A stretch of DNA of 64,000 nt from Entomortierella parvispora (taxonomy: Eukaryota > Mortierellomycota > Mortierellomycetes > Mortierellales > Mortierellaceae). Position 1 is the stretch's first letter, and every line of letters begins with the position of its first letter. The notes below the pieces were generated by a model, which ran no database searches, was not told where the DNA came from, and saw only the letters and a program-made list of their open reading frames with translations. The position numbers and the translations under genes were made by a program. This document shows positions 46,753 to 62,972 of the stretch, in pieces. The stretch lies in the NCBI GenBank assembly GCA_963573315.1, contig OY752145.1:1860001-1924000 (forward strand). Reading direction: 5' to 3'.

Positions 46753-48075
46753 CTAAGAAGATCTAAAGTTGTAGTCGAGAGTGGGTCGGTTCATCAAAAT
46801 GGACTCGATACTTTCCATCAAATCATCCGTCAGCAGAGGCACAATACTCAAACTCTTCACGTTTTCCTCGATCTGACCGGGTCTTGAAGCACCCGTGATC
46901 ACACTCGAGATATTGGGGTTCTTCAAACACCAGGCCAAAGCCAACTGGGCAGGGGTGCAGCCCAACTGTTCTGCAATCTCACCTAAAGCCACCACTTTAC
47001 GAATCTTGGCCTGACCATCCTCGGATTCGAGCGAGTCTCGCAAGCGCTTCATGACCGCATTATCTTCAATGGCCAGTCGAGAGTCCTTGGGAACGCCCTC
47101 GTTGTACTTGCCAGAGAGAAGTCCAGAGGCGAGGGGAGACCACGTAGTGGCGCCCATTCCAAAGGTCTTGAATAAGGGCAAGTACTCTTTTTCGACGCGG
47201 TCTCGATGAAACATGTTGTATTGTGGCTGCTCCATCTAAAGAGATAGAAATAAACAGATAGACAGACAGACAGACACAAAAAGAGGGAGAGAAAGTCATG
47301 AGTCGCCTAGGTAACAAAAACAGACAATGCCTTTTCTTGGGCTTTGGGCTTACCAAGGGTGCAATCAGCTTGAGTCGTTCTGCGACTGCATGGGCTTCAG
47401 TGATCTGTTGGGCAGACCATTCCGAGGTTCCCCAATAAAAGGCCTTTCCCTTCTCAATCACATAGTTGAAAGCCCTGACAATCTCTTCCATGGGCGTATC
47501 GGGGTCCGGTCGATGAGCATATAACAAATCAACATAATCCAACTGCAGACGTTTCAGACAGGCATCGGTACCCTCGATAATATGTTTGCGAGACAGACCT
47601 CGGTCGTTGGGTCCTTTGCCGCCCCAAAAGAGCTTTGTCGAAATGACAAGATCGGACCTTTTCCAGCCAAACTTTCGAATGGCCACACCCATGTCAATTT
47701 CACATTGACCTCCTGAGTAGACCTAAGATGTATTTCGTTCGCCCAAAAAAAGTACAACAGGGGGGGGGGTCAAAGAAAAGATCGACAATAGTGCAAGACA
47801 ACTTTGATATAAGGAGTTCTTCAGGTGAGAGCGGGTACCTCAGCAGTATCAAAAAAGTTGATTCCATTGTCGAATGCGGTTTTCATACACTGTTGTGCCA
47901 CCTCAGGCCCGACTTGGCCACCTAGAAGTAGAAGACAACATATAGTTTTACTAAGATATAAAGGCAAAAGAAGAAAAAGGGCCAGTTCCACACTTGCCAT
48001 ACCATAGGTGACCCAGCCGCCTAGGGACAGACACGAGACCATGAGGCCACTCCGCCCAAGATAGCGATATTCCAT
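46753..48075 (-). CDS. KCNAB-type aldo-keto reductase (voltage-gated K+ channel beta-like)
   Basis: Four exons, complement(join(46753..47235,47354..47722,47839..47921,48003..48075)), 335 aa. It is an NADPH-dependent (alpha/beta)8 reductase; fungal members act on aldehydes and ketones without a known channel partner. The start [20 protein letters not shown] is the family's opening. The tetrad is D49/Y54 (FFDTAEVYSGG), K82 (ISTKLFWGG) and H122 (LLYAHRPD). [67 protein letters not shown] and [16 protein letters not shown] are strong KCNAB matches. Intron 3 contains a CAGA microsatellite. Confidence 0.93.
47252..47275. repeat. Short (CAGA)n array in intron 3 of the KCNAB-type gene
   Basis: CAGATAGACAGACAGACAGA, in the intron 16 bp or more downstream of the acceptor in genomic + order; third locus with this motif in the window. 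Confidence 0.75.
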
Positions 48076-48471
48076 GCTGGTTTCGATAGCTCGCTAGGGA
48101 TAATTTGTTCTGGATGTAGACGGTGCAAATTTTTGAATGAGAGAGATCGAGAGAGAGGGAGACGGAGATGGGTGGAATGCAAAGTGCTGCAATGCAAATA
48201 GGAAGAACTTTTCTTTCTGCCCTGCACGGGACTCCAAGACGCCACCAATCACCACCTCCGTCCAACCCAAAATTGGGCACGCGCGATTCGCGTCTCTCTC
48301 TTTGATTTTTCCGCCCGGAGAGGAAGCAGTCTCCTTTGGCGTTCCCATCCACACCTACGAAGTCGCAATCTCTTTTCGCCAAGGCAAAACAACCGTTGCT
48401 GCAGGTATCTAAACTTTTATACTTTTCCAAACAGAACAAACTCGATCCCTTCTAAAAAAATATGTACTAGT
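48076..48471. other. Intergenic; KCNAB-type promoter and GH47 copy 1 3' flank
   Basis: About 400 bp with no credible frame. TACTTTTCCAAACAGAACAAA-like sequence before the GH47 stop recurs downstream of copy 2 (near 51800), so the duplicated unit extends about 60 bp past the stop codon. Confidence 0.5.
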
Positions 48472-51073
<2,602 letters not shown>

Positions 51074-51329
51074 GGTGTGAGGTCGTCAATGAGGGGGACC
51101 AGCAGCGTTGATCAAGAGTCAGGAAAGAAGGAAGGAAGGGAGAGGAGAGGAGGAAAAAAGGAAGGAAGGGGAGAAAGAAGGAAGGAGAAGATGGAATGAA
51201 ATGAAGAGAAAAAGAAGAAGAGGTGGAAACAGGAACAAGAGTACTGCAATAAGAGAAGAGAGACGATCCTCCGCTGGGCTGAACAGCAATGAAATGCGCA
51301 AAGAAGAAGGGGCGGGCGGGCGGGTGAGT

Positions 51330-51352
51330 GTCTGTCTGTCTGTCTGTCCGTC
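51330..51352. repeat. (TGTC)n microsatellite upstream of GH47 copy 1
   Basis: GTCTGTCTGTCTGTCTGTCC; the complement is the CAGA motif found before ATG4 and ubinuclein. Confidence 0.8.
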
Positions 51353-51517
51353 TTCTTTTCTTTTCTGCATCCCCGCTCCCGCCCTTGGATGGGAGGGCGA
51401 AGGAGTCGATCAAGACAGACAGACACGCACCATGCATGGCCCGCGCATGGTGCTTGCTGCGCCTGGATGTCTGTGTCTATGTGTTCTGTGAGCAGTTTTA
51501 TAAGATCCTCGACTGCT

Positions 51518-51542
51518 GCTCGACTCGACTCGACTCGACTCG
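51518..51542. repeat. (CTCGA)5 pentanucleotide repeat
   Basis: Five tandem CTCGA units. Each pair also creates TCGA, a self-complementary site. In the spacer between the GH47 copies. Confidence 0.85.
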
Positions 51543-51868
51543 TCCCCATCTTGATTACTGCAGGGGCATCCTGATAGCCCAGCTGGGCAGAGCATGCAGA
51601 GCATGTCAGATACACACCAAGATTGTCGCGTTCATTGTCCCCGCAAACAATGATCAACAGCCACTATTTTCGTCCAATAAAACACGTACGCAAAGGTCAG
51701 GAAAGACATTTCAAAAAGATAAAAGGCACCCTTACTGCATCCATCCCCTCTAGTCCACCCCTCTAGGAAAAAAAATCATCGTTTGTAGCAGGTATCTAAA
51801 ACTTTCATAATTTTTCTAAACAGAGCAAACCCGGTCTCTCCTAATAAATATCTATTGTTCTATTGTGT

Positions 51869-54461
<2,593 letters not shown>

Positions 54462-55272
54462 GGCGTGAGGTCGTCAATGGGGGGGGAGGGGAGGACCAAC
54501 AGCGACGATTAGGAAGAACAGATCAAGGAGAGGAGAGAGAAGAGAGAGAGAGGAGAAGGAGTAGTAGCTGGGATGAATGAATGAATGAATAAAAGAAAGA
54601 AGAGAGGAATGAAACCGAGAAAGAGAGAGAGAGGGCGGACCGGGAACAATCCTTTGCCGTTGCCGGGCTGTGTGAAGAAGGAAAGAGAAGAGGAGGAGGA
54701 AGGGGAAGAGAAAGAGGAAGAGGAGGCCTCTTTCTTCTTCATTCATCCCCCGACCGTTGCAAAGGACACTCAAGGGCTGCAGGGGCAGTCGTCGAGTCCT
54801 TGGGTGCTGCGCCGTTGCGATTTATCGTTCATGAGGTGAGAGCTTTGCTATTTTTCGCCCCTCTTCTCTCTTGCCCCGGACAACTCCACGTTGACCCTGT
54901 GTCTACGATATCATCGACTGTCGCTCACCTCGATGTCGGTGAAGTTCTTGACTTCTTTCTCTCTCTCTTTCTATCTTTCTCTTTCTATCTCTCTCCGCTT
55001 CTCTTTTTCTCTCGGCAGCCCGGCAAAAAGCGAGCTGCCTCGAGTTGTCAGCTCTCGGCCTAGACCCTCCGCTTTAACATTGTTGATGCCATATGCACGA
55101 CTAGAGTGGATAGATCCGATCTGTTCTGTTCTGGGCTAGGCAAAAGACGCGACAAGTCCCTTGCAGGCACACACATACCTCGTGACACACATTGTATGAT
55201 CGTTGACCCCATCCACCTGTCGACACGCTTTCTTGTAGCTTAGCCTCTCCCCGGGCAAAGCACTATTGTAGG
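54462..55272. other. Intergenic; upstream of GH47 copy 2
   Basis: Purine-rich GAGAGA tracts (54520-54720) and a pyrimidine tract (54950-55010); no credible gene. It does not obviously match the spacer upstream of copy 1 beyond the first ~20 bp next to the ATG. Confidence 0.45.
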
Positions 55273-56560
55273 TCAAAGCCAGGATTCGAATACGCGAATA
55301 CGCGAATACGCATTCAGAGCATCACAATCCGTCTGATCGCTGTTATACTTGAAGTCGGGGGCGCTGTTGTAATTCAGGTCCTGGTCGCTGTGATGCTCGG
55401 AAGCTTGGTAGATATACATGTGCTCAAAGTTCTGGTTGCTGTGGTGCTTGACGTTTCGGTTGCCTTCAAAATACATGTCAAGTTCAGGAACATGCTCATT
55501 TGGTTCCTCGGGAAGAGCAAAAGATCTCAAAAACCCCGGCGTCCCAGACGTTGACGTCAACATCGATGACAAAGCTGTCGCTGCTGGATGAGCTCTAGCT
55601 AAACCTGTGAAAACTTGAAAAGTGGTGTTGGTTCTCGAATCCGTCTTCTCTACAGTGCTGGACTTTGCCTTTTTGCGGCGACCCCTCCTCCTCGTCTTCC
55701 TCCTCCTCCCCGGGTTTTCCGTCAGTGCAAACTGCCTGGGCTGTTCCCGGAGATCAAAGTAGTCGTTGATAACGTTCGCCCACATCTGGTCTCTTTGTCC
55801 TGTGGTGTATAGTTTGAGATGGGATGGGTCTCTCTCCCAGTCGATCGTTTCGTTCTCTTGAGTCAAGTACCAGGTCGGGTCGTGATAGCCCGTCTCTTGA
55901 CCGTTTTCACCGTTCAAAAAGGTGGGCCTGTATATCGAAAGATTTATTCGGCCGATGTCATCAGGCGGCTCTTGGCATCTTTTATCATCAAGAGAGAGGT
56001 GGAGAGAGAGAGGGAGATAGAGAGGGAGGAGGGTGATCCTTGGGAAGCAGCAGTTGAGAACAAAAGAAGAAGAGGAAAATGGTTACGGTCGCTTTGCCTT
56101 GGACCATTGTTTGCATGGTCCTTTTATCCTTTTATTTTTGAGCGCTGGGTAACGCCTCTGTTCCCTCCTACATGTAACACTCTTCTACCGCCAGCTCACG
56201 CCATTCCCACATCCTGTCTTTGCAAGCTTGTCTCAAATTTTGTAGACACTGCCTTGGATCCCAGTCATAAACCGGAGCTAGCGAAGGATGCATCGTGTCC
56301 ATCATCAAGAATGGATGCAGGTCGAACGCCGCCTCGGGGTCCAGTCGCACCTCTTCCGAGTTGAGAACAATGTTGATTTCTTGAATCATTCGCTCAAACA
56401 ACGCCAAGTCCTTTCGGATCCGATCTAGGTAACATCGATGGGTCGAGAGCCCCAATTTCCAGAGGACGAAGACATTAAAAGCCATAAGTCCTCTAAACCC
56501 TGTCGTCGGGATATCCGGTGGAGTGATTTTCCTGGCCCTGAAGACGATATTTTTCTTCAT
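55273..56560 (-). CDS. Uncharacterised protein with basic NLS-like patch
   Basis: Two exons, complement(join(55273..55927,56172..56560)), 347 aa. TACAT|GTAGGA and ATACAG ends join as ...EECYMPTFLNGENG in frame; intron 244 nt. Exon 1 starts MKKNIVFRARKITPPDIPTT, has one hydrophobic stretch (RGLMAFNVFVLWKLG) and helices such as RIRKDLALFERMIQEINIVL. Exon 2 has QRDQMWANVINDYFDLREQP, a strongly basic patch RRRKTRRRGRRKKAK (likely nuclear signal), and a His/Asn/Asp-rich end with degenerate HHSDQD / YNSAPDFKYNSDQ repeats. An exact (GAATACGC)3 repeat encodes part of the C terminus. No family recognised. Confidence 0.6.
55288..55311. repeat. (GAATACGC)3 octamer repeat inside a coding exon
   Basis: Three exact 8-bp units, coding for part of AYSRIRVFES on the minus strand, about 15 bp before the stop codon. 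Gain or loss of one unit would shift the frame of the last residues. Confidence 0.9.
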
Positions 56561-56828
56561 TTCTGGAGATGGGAGTAAAGTGAAAATATGAGAGTATGGG
56601 ACGGTAGAGTCAAGACTCTTCCTCTCATGCTTGTTTATAGCGTGATGGAAAGCTTCAATTGCTCACTGCAACGACCGATGTTGCCTCTGAAAGAACGTGG
56701 AAACTATTGAGCGGCCACAAAGAGTGCTTTGCTTTTTCAAAGACGTTACTTATCTTTCAGGATATTAGACACGATGACTAGGCGGCGCCCATTGTCGACT
56801 TGGTTCCTTCTTAACGATTGCTTTATTT

Positions 56829-58527
56829 TCAATGCGGTTGAGAGTAAGAAGGCTGACTAAAGTTCTTTGGAGGGATAGGTGGCGGTTGTGTTTGTTGCGA
56901 CGGCTGTTGCCACGATTGCTGGTTGTTATTCTGCCATGGCTGCTGTTGAGATTGATTCTGCTGCTGCTGCTGCTGCTGATACGGGGGTTGATGCTGGCGC
57001 TGTGGGTCCGAAAATGGACCAGAATCGGCCAATGAAGTTCCAGGAGCCTTCCATTCCATGGGTTTGTAAAGTTCCCTGTTGTCGCCATAGAGCTCTCGCT
57101 GTTTTTCCAAATGAATCATCTGAGCATAAGAAAACGAACCCGGCTGAGGCATGATGGCTGGTTGCGTCAAGGGTGGTAGAACGTCGCCTACTTGACCACT
57201 GTTGATTTTCTCGGTCATTTCGATCCTCTCCTCTCCTGCAGGCTGAGTTAGTCGCCCGGGCGGGGCATTTGACACTGGTCGAGGTCTGTAAGCGTAATGG
57301 TTGTAGTCTACATGGTCATCCTGCGTCTCCGTGTCCCACGCCAATGAAGCTATCGACAGGTCAATGCCATTCTCAATGTCCCCTTGGTATTGGTCCATTT
57401 GCTGTTGCAAGTGATTATTGTCTCTTAATGGCGCTGCCGATCCTGATTGCTTTGCCAGTTTGTACAATCGAACAATTCTAAAAAAGAATATCCAAAGAGC
57501 GGGGAGATTGATATTAACACTCACTGGAGCTATGACCCACCGTTCAGTTGCAAAGCGCCGCGTATACACAAGCGACAACCTTACCTGACATTCAGATTCC
57601 TTTGACAATAGGTATGAAGGTGCTCGTCCTTGCGAAGTGTCACCATGTGTCCGAAACGAACCAGGACCAATACTACGAGCGCGCCACCAAACTGGATCAA
57701 GTTGCACACTTGCAGCATGATATTGAACGCCAACATGACATGTGTCACCCCGCTGAGATCAGGGAGGCTGAGGGTCGGTGCTTCGCCCTTGTCCTTCAGT
57801 GATTGTTGATGGGCAACTGAGGCAAGAATGGTGCAGTTGATGATGAGTCGAGGAAGGTCGCACAGCAAGTGTTGCATCCAGTCTAAAAAAAAAGGTAAAT
57901 TGGCAGAGTGAGTGATTCTCTCCTTTTCCTCCCGACCTGTTCTCCTGTCGGGTGAACACATTTCAGATGGTCTTGTCTATCTCCTTTTTTTTTACCTCGC
58001 AACGTGAACCAGGCAAAGAAAACGGCTGCATCCTTGGGTCCATATCCTTGCCCAACCCGTTCAAAGAACAGGAACCGTTCCCTGCTGGTGAGACAAACCC
58101 ACCGATAGGCCTCTCTGTTCACAAAGATGCCCTGGATATTGGCCTTGGCCAAGGATGTCCTAGCTCTCCATCCACCAAAGAGCATGATCGCCACTGATCC
58201 TGCCGTGGCCAGTGCGTAAATGACAAGACCTGAGCTGTTGCCTTTTCCAACCGAGGCATGGACCCACGAAGAGAGAAAAGCGAGTGAGAACCCATCCAAG
58301 AAGAGTCCCAGGACCGGCTTGAAGAGCAAGGAGGCAAAGAGATACTGCTTCAGCACAGAATGTTTAGTGGGGTTTGCAATCGAACCCAAGTCAAGGTCCT
58401 TTGTGAAGGAAGGAACAGTAACAGGGGTCGATTGCAGAAGAAGAGAGCCAACGCGGGCGGGGCGATGACTGGAGCTGTAGAACTGAGATGTCTCGGAGGA
58501 CGGTGGTTGTGGTAATGGTGCGTCCAT
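56829..58527 (-). CDS. Multi-pass membrane protein with Gln-rich tail
   Basis: Three exons, complement(join(56829..57477,57585..57882,57996..58527)), 492 aa. TM segments lie near YLFASLLFKPVLGLFLDGFS, SGLVIYALATAGSVAIMLFG, DLPRLIINCTILASVA and HVMLAFNIMLQVCNLIQFGG. The loop FFAWFTLRDWMQHLLCDLPR faintly recalls fungal Kch1/Prm6-type potassium-transport proteins, where a similar W(K/Q)..L..D.PR..IN motif occurs; this is a guess. The C-terminal ~210 residues are polar, with YAYRPRPVSNAPP, PPLTQP and a poly-Gln/Asn/Pro-rich run (QQQQQQQNQSQQQ) ending NFSQPSYSQPH. Introns are short GT-AG. Confidence 0.62.
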
Positions 58528-59992
58528 GAGGAGAGCAACCTCGGTGTCTATGGTTGTGTGGGTGTGTGGGTGTGTAGGTGTGTAGAGTGTGGATGAAGCA
58601 GGAAGCAGGTTGTGAGGATGCAGTGGGATGAATCGAAAGAAAGGGAGGAGAGGTAAAGTGAGCGAATGAACGAAATGAATAGAATGAATGAATGAATGAA
58701 GAATGACCCGTTACATCGTTACATGCATGCAACAAATAGAAACAGGGTGGGCTGTGGGCGCGTGTCTGCTTCTCTCTCTTTTCAGGCACAGCTTTTTGCT
58801 TGACCCGTTTCCGCGTTTCATCGCTTTCACTCTCGGTTTCCACCCATTTCCGCATCTCTTTGCTACATGTTCATTCAGCTCATGTGTGGCTCCTCCACAT
58901 TGACCCCTGTCCTGGCGCACACTCGGGCAAAAACTATGGGCTAGCCGTCTTTCGAGCTATGTAGGCCGTCGTCCTTGTGTTCGCCAACACCATCAAGTTG
59001 ACAAAGACATGCTCCACAACAGACCAACACACATGGATCGCAATACACAAAACAGAGCATGCACTGCACTGGAGAAGAGACGACGTTTGCCAAGCCAACT
59101 ACAGCAGTCATCAAGCCTGCACTGGATCGATGAGAGACAGCAAGTAAGGGATCTGGATTGGTTTGAGGATAAAGCCCATATCCTTCCTCGAAAACCCCCC
59201 AAAGCACTGGAAACGGAATTTTTTTTTTTTTTTTTTTTTTTCAAAGAGCAACTCTTGCTGAAGATTTGTGACGATATCACTGACCCCATATGTTAGGTCA
59301 GCAGTGCAAATCGATAGCAGCCATGAGACGAGTTCTCCAACGGTGTGCAACTGTGGGCGTTATTAGGTATTCAAGCCAAAGTTACGCAGGAGAGACACGA
59401 AACACATTGGTTAAGACGTTCTTGTTCAAAAAGACGACAAGATGACCATAGAACATCTTTTCAGTAGATTCTGCAGAAGGTAAAGGCAAGGCTAGGACCA
59501 TGTTGCGATCAAGGCATGGTCGCCGGTGCCAATATTCTTCTCTCGAGAAGAAGAGGATCTCTCAAGTAACTCGACTTTTAAACTTCAATAAAAAGAATGG
59601 CATCTTTCTTTTCCAGTCTACGTGTTTGGGACATTTCGATGACCAGATGATGACCTTTAAAGATATCTGGTCTGCATGCCCTTGTCTTTGAGGTGGTGGT
59701 GTCTAAAAACAGTTGCTGCATGTCAAACCAAGAGTAGACAGGCCCTGTTTAACCGCAAAAAAAGAAAACAGCAAGATTGCCACTTGTTGCCACCAGTGGC
59801 AATCTCCACGGTCATACTCGGTTGACACATTCTGGAGTACAAATAGGCATCCCCCTCCTCTCCACACTTTTTTTTTTGCCCTGTCCTGTCTTCCCTGCCT
59901 TGCGTTATCACGATCCTCGACACAGCCCGCTTTTCCTCCTACTTGCACTCCTCCCTGACATTTCTTTGTTATCTCTTGTTCTATCCACAAAC
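58528..59992. other. Intergenic, 1.5 kb, divergent promoters
   Basis: Between outward starts at 58527 and 59993. GTGTGGGTGTGTGGG (58555-58580) and GAATGAATGAATG (58684) simple repeats lie on the left, and a 23-nt poly-T at about 59218-59240 in the middle. Short frames only; no RNA gene seen. Confidence 0.45.
59218..59240. repeat. Poly-T homopolymer, about 23 nt
   Basis: Longest homopolymer in the window. It could be a relic of a retrotransposed poly-A tail, but no adjacent retro-copy or target duplication was seen. Confidence 0.85.
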
Positions 59993-60490
59993 ATGGGTGC
60001 CGCTTGGTATGACTTTGCTTGCTTCACAGCAGCCGCGATTCCTGTACCAAAGGGGGCGCTTCAGAAGCCATTCAATCTCCAGGGATTCAAGCTGATGACT
60101 ATAGTTAAGGTCAGCTATGAGGACGACATGGAGTTCTCTGAATATCATGGTGCGTTGATCTGCCTTCCAGATACCCAGCTTCACCGTACCTCGGTGGAAG
60201 TCATTGGCCCATACGAAATTCAGCGTGGTCAGGTCAAGTCTAGAAGGATGAGCCATTTGGATTCGTTCATGACGGCGGAAACCAGAGACAGATTATCGAA
60301 CGCGTTCGAAACATACACGGGTCGCAAGTCTGAAGATGTGCCTGGTTTCTGGTCAGTGTGTGCCTCGCGTTCGCAATACGTCGAGCTGCATTCAACCTGG
60401 TCTTTAGATGCAATGGACGCTGTCTTCAACGAAAACGACGACTGTATCTATGGCAAGAAGTTTGATTACACTATCCAGAGGGACCCATGA
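59993..60490 (+). CDS. Uncharacterised 165-aa protein
   Basis: Single exon from ATG 59993 after a pyrimidine-rich leader with TCTCTTGTTCTATCC. It begins MGAAWYDFACFTAAAIPVPK and continues with GFKLMTIVKVSYEDDMEF, LPDTQLHRTSVEVIGPYEI and GKKFDYTIQRDP at the end. The mixed alpha/beta composition without TM or low complexity suggests a compact globular cytosolic protein. I do not recognise the family. A glyoxalase-like or START-like small fold cannot be judged by eye. Confidence 0.6.
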   Translation: MGAAWYDFACFTAAAIPVPKGALQKPFNLQGFKLMTIVKVSYEDDMEFSEYHGALICLPDTQLHRTSVEVIGPYEIQRGQVKSRRMSHLDSFMTAETRDRLSNAFETYTGRKSEDVPGFWSVCASRSQYVELHSTWSLDAMDAVFNENDDCIYGKKFDYTIQRDP

Positions 60491-60790
60491 ATAACAAAAG
60501 GGTGATACAGTGGCAATTCAAACATCCACTCTCCTGCCTTCGGAAACTCCACAGCGAATTTCATGCTGTGCGCGCGAACTCAGCGAACAACAAAAGACCC
60601 CAACAAGTGCATGGAGCCTAAGATAGTCGCAGTCTATTCAAAATAAAGCAGAGTACCGTTACTGCTCAACTTTGAAAAGGACATGGTAGCAGAGTGACAT
60701 AAGTTGTTTTTTATTTGGGGGGGATGAAATGAAGAGATATACAATACAAGGACAAAGAAAGGAAAGATGTTTAGTCCGTCTTTTGACCCC
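60491..60790. other. Convergent 3' flanks
   Basis: 300 bp between stop codons of the 59993 (+) and 60791 (-) genes; nothing else recognised. Confidence 0.45.
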
Positions 60791-61600
60791 CTATCGAGAG
60801 TACGACGGAAGTCCCGCTGCCTCAGCGTTGACTGTGTTTGACGATGACGAGCCAGCACCGACGTCCTGGGTTCCAGGTGTCGGTGGTGAATAGTACGTGG
60901 GGCTCGGTCTGTTGGCCATATCCAGAATCATGCGCTGGTCCTTGTCTGGCCGAGGCATGTACACGGGCAGCGGTTCCATTTCCACCAACGTCGAGTGCAA
61001 CTCACCTATTGCTCCTGGGGCCATGGACCCTGCAGGGCCGCCTAAAGGGGGCTGTTGTTGTTGGCCACCATAGAGAGACAGGTCCGGCTGGTACCGCACC
61101 GCGGTTTCTTCCTGTCGCTGCTCCTCCAAGATCCTTTGCTTGTTCAACCAGTCCATGTCCCGACCCTGCTTGTACGTCAGCGTGCCCTCTGTCACCAACA
61201 AGGCTGCCCAGAGCAAACTTACAGCAGAGATGCCGTACTGCATTTTGCATCGAGTCACTACAAATGTCAAGGCTGCCGTGTTGCAGCCACCGACGTTTTG
61301 AATGCGAACCAGGAGCGAAATGGAGTAAATGCAGGCAAAGATGCAGATGATCCAAATCATGGTGGCCCTGTACGAGGGCACATACTGGGCTCGGCCGTAG
61401 AAAGAGTAGACGCAGGCGAGAAAGACGATTCCGTTGACGAGGAGTTGCTGAAAGTCCATGAACGAGAGTGGGGATAGGTCGTCGTCGTCCGAGTAGACGT
61501 GAAGGGACACCGTGAGTGTCACAAAGTTGGCAAAGGCCAGGAACCCAATGACGATCCTTAGCGGGCGAATGCACGCATAGAGGAACTCTCTTGGAGTCAT
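60791..61600 (-). CDS. Four-TM protein with PY-type C-terminal tail
   Basis: Single exon, 269 aa, ATG at 61600 (MTPREFLYACIRPLRIVIGF). TMs lie near residues 12-33, 51-68 (LLVNGIVFLACVYSFYG), 75-96 (ATMIWIICIFACIYSISLLV) and 118-138 (GISAVSLLWAALLVTEGTLT). A ~130-residue cytosolic tail carries EPLPVYMPRP, a PTYYSPP segment and the terminal GLPSYSR. LPxY/PPxY motifs are ligands for WW domains of Rsp5/NEDD4 ligases, so ubiquitin-dependent sorting is a reasonable inference. Neighbour 62123-62972 has the same layout and a similar end, so the two may be old paralogues. Confidence 0.72.
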   Translation of the reverse strand: MTPREFLYACIRPLRIVIGFLAFANFVTLTVSLHVYSDDDDLSPLSFMDFQQLLVNGIVFLACVYSFYGRAQYVPSYRATMIWIICIFACIYSISLLVRIQNVGGCNTAALTFVVTRCKMQYGISAVSLLWAALLVTEGTLTYKQGRDMDWLNKQRILEEQRQEETAVRYQPDLSLYGGQQQQPPLGGPAGSMAPGAIGELHSTLVEMEPLPVYMPRPDKDQRMILDMANRPSPTYYSPPTPGTQDVGAGSSSSNTVNAEAAGLPSYSR

Positions 61601-62122
61601 TGTATTTGGGGAGGCGAGTGAGTCGAGAGTTGATGAAGAGCGTTCAGTGAGTGAAGGAAGAAAGGCGGAGGTAAGGTTGTGGGGGGATAGAAGAAGAAAA
61701 GAGACGAGCGGAGGAGAAGAGGGCGAAATAAAGGCACAGGCCAGACGAAACAAACAATTAGGGTCTCTGCTCTGCTCAGACAAGACGATGGCAATGATCT
61801 GGGCTAGGCCAACCATAATGCATACTGCAATCCTTGCGCTCTGTCGCTTCGATGATGATATCTTGTGGTCCCCCTTTGGACACGCCCAAGTCGCAATTGA
61901 AAATGAAAAGGGGACAGACCTTCGTTGTCAACAAGTATGTTTGAAAGGATATATTATGAAGGGCAGAGGATAAAATTACAAAAGGAGGTCCCATAGCACC
62001 CCTGTCCGTCTGTCGGTCGACTTTAGGACTCTTCACGACTGGGGAAGTGGACATCGACGGGCTGTCACCGGCAACGACTCGAGCGAGGACAATGATGGCG
62101 GCAAAGTCGACGATCCTGCAAT
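61601..62122. other. Intergenic between the two 4-TM genes
   Basis: Promoter of the 60791-61600 gene and 3' flank of the 62123 gene; no gene seen. Confidence 0.45.
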
Positions 62123-62972
62123 CTAACCGCTGTACTCGGGCAACCCACTTGCACCTTCGGTTTCCGTAGAGTCCAAATGGCTGGCGCGCTTGTACTCTGG
62201 AGGATTGTCGTTAGAGTCCTGCTGCCGATAGTAAGGATGCTGCTGGGTTGGAGGCTGGTACACAAACACCTCCGGTGCTTCTTGCGACGGAAAAAAAGAT
62301 GTGGGTAGTGTGGACCCTCCTTGTTCGACCACAGTTTCGCCCCTAATCATCGCCGCCGCTGTCGCCTCCTCTGGGTTGAACAAGCGCCACTCCTCGTCCC
62401 TATTCTTGATCGCCAAAAAGTTTTCAATGAACAACAACGCGACACATAAACACTCGGAGCCCGAGAGGACGAACTGGAGATAAAGTGCAGGACCATACCG
62501 ATCATAGAGATTCGTCCTAGCCGTTTCTGACTCCCGTGTCATGCGGATGATCGGCGCTACCGCAGCTGCAGCCCCAAGACTCCCATACAAGATCACGAGG
62601 CCCGTTCGCTTCCAAACTTTCCAACGGCATGACCGACCCCTGACGGCCGCGTACATGGCGATCATCATGAAGAGATTTGAGCCGATTTGAACCCAGAGTC
62701 CTTGCTCCATCACATAGTCGACACCAGGTCTCCTAATGAAATACCCGAGGAGCATCAAGGCAAAGTGGAGAGCTCCTAGCTCAAGGAGTGTCATCCGAAT
62801 CTGCATTGTGGACCTGAACTCTAGAGATCCAGCAACATAAGGTGCGGGCGCATCCTCCTGAGGTCTTTGTGGGGGGTCGATATGTCTTGGGAAAGACAGA
62901 CTGCAGAGCATTCGACATGGCGGTGCTTACGCCTTGTCCCGCATCCGCGCGAAAGAAGGTGGTGTCAGACAT
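62123..62972 (-). CDS. Four-TM protein with PPxY motif
   Basis: Two exons, complement(join(62123..62818,62931..62972)), 245 aa. Exon 1 encodes MSDTTFFRADAGQG, the donor is GTAAGC, and the acceptor CTAGAG at 62819 keeps phase 0 (the model ending in CTAG or TTCAG changes phase). TMs lie near LLELGALHFALMLLGYFI, GSNLFMMIAMYAAV, TGLVILYGSLGAAAAVAPII and YLQFVLSGSECLCVALLFIE. The tail has SDNPPEYKR-like PPEY and ends GLPEYSG, similar to GLPSYSR of the neighbour. PPEY is a canonical WW-domain ligand. An alternative start in a longer single exon exists but begins with non-membrane-like residues. Confidence 0.65.

Larger units (their letters stand above)
51074..51868. other. Spacer between the GH47 copies
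   Basis: Upstream region of copy 1 and 3' flank of copy 2. Purine-rich GAAGGAAGG run (51120-51230), a TGTC tetranucleotide array (51330-51352) and a CTCGA pentamer array (51518-51542). Open frames are simple-sequence shadows. Confidence 0.5.

Noticed and set aside
55264-55300. TTCGAATCC on the minus strand, like a tRNA T-loop
   Set aside because: No acceptor, D or anticodon stem can be folded around it; it lies in the coding end of the 55273 gene.
59218-59240. Poly-T as a retrotransposon or retrocopy tail
   Set aside because: No ORF, target duplication or similarity to another gene in the window next to it.
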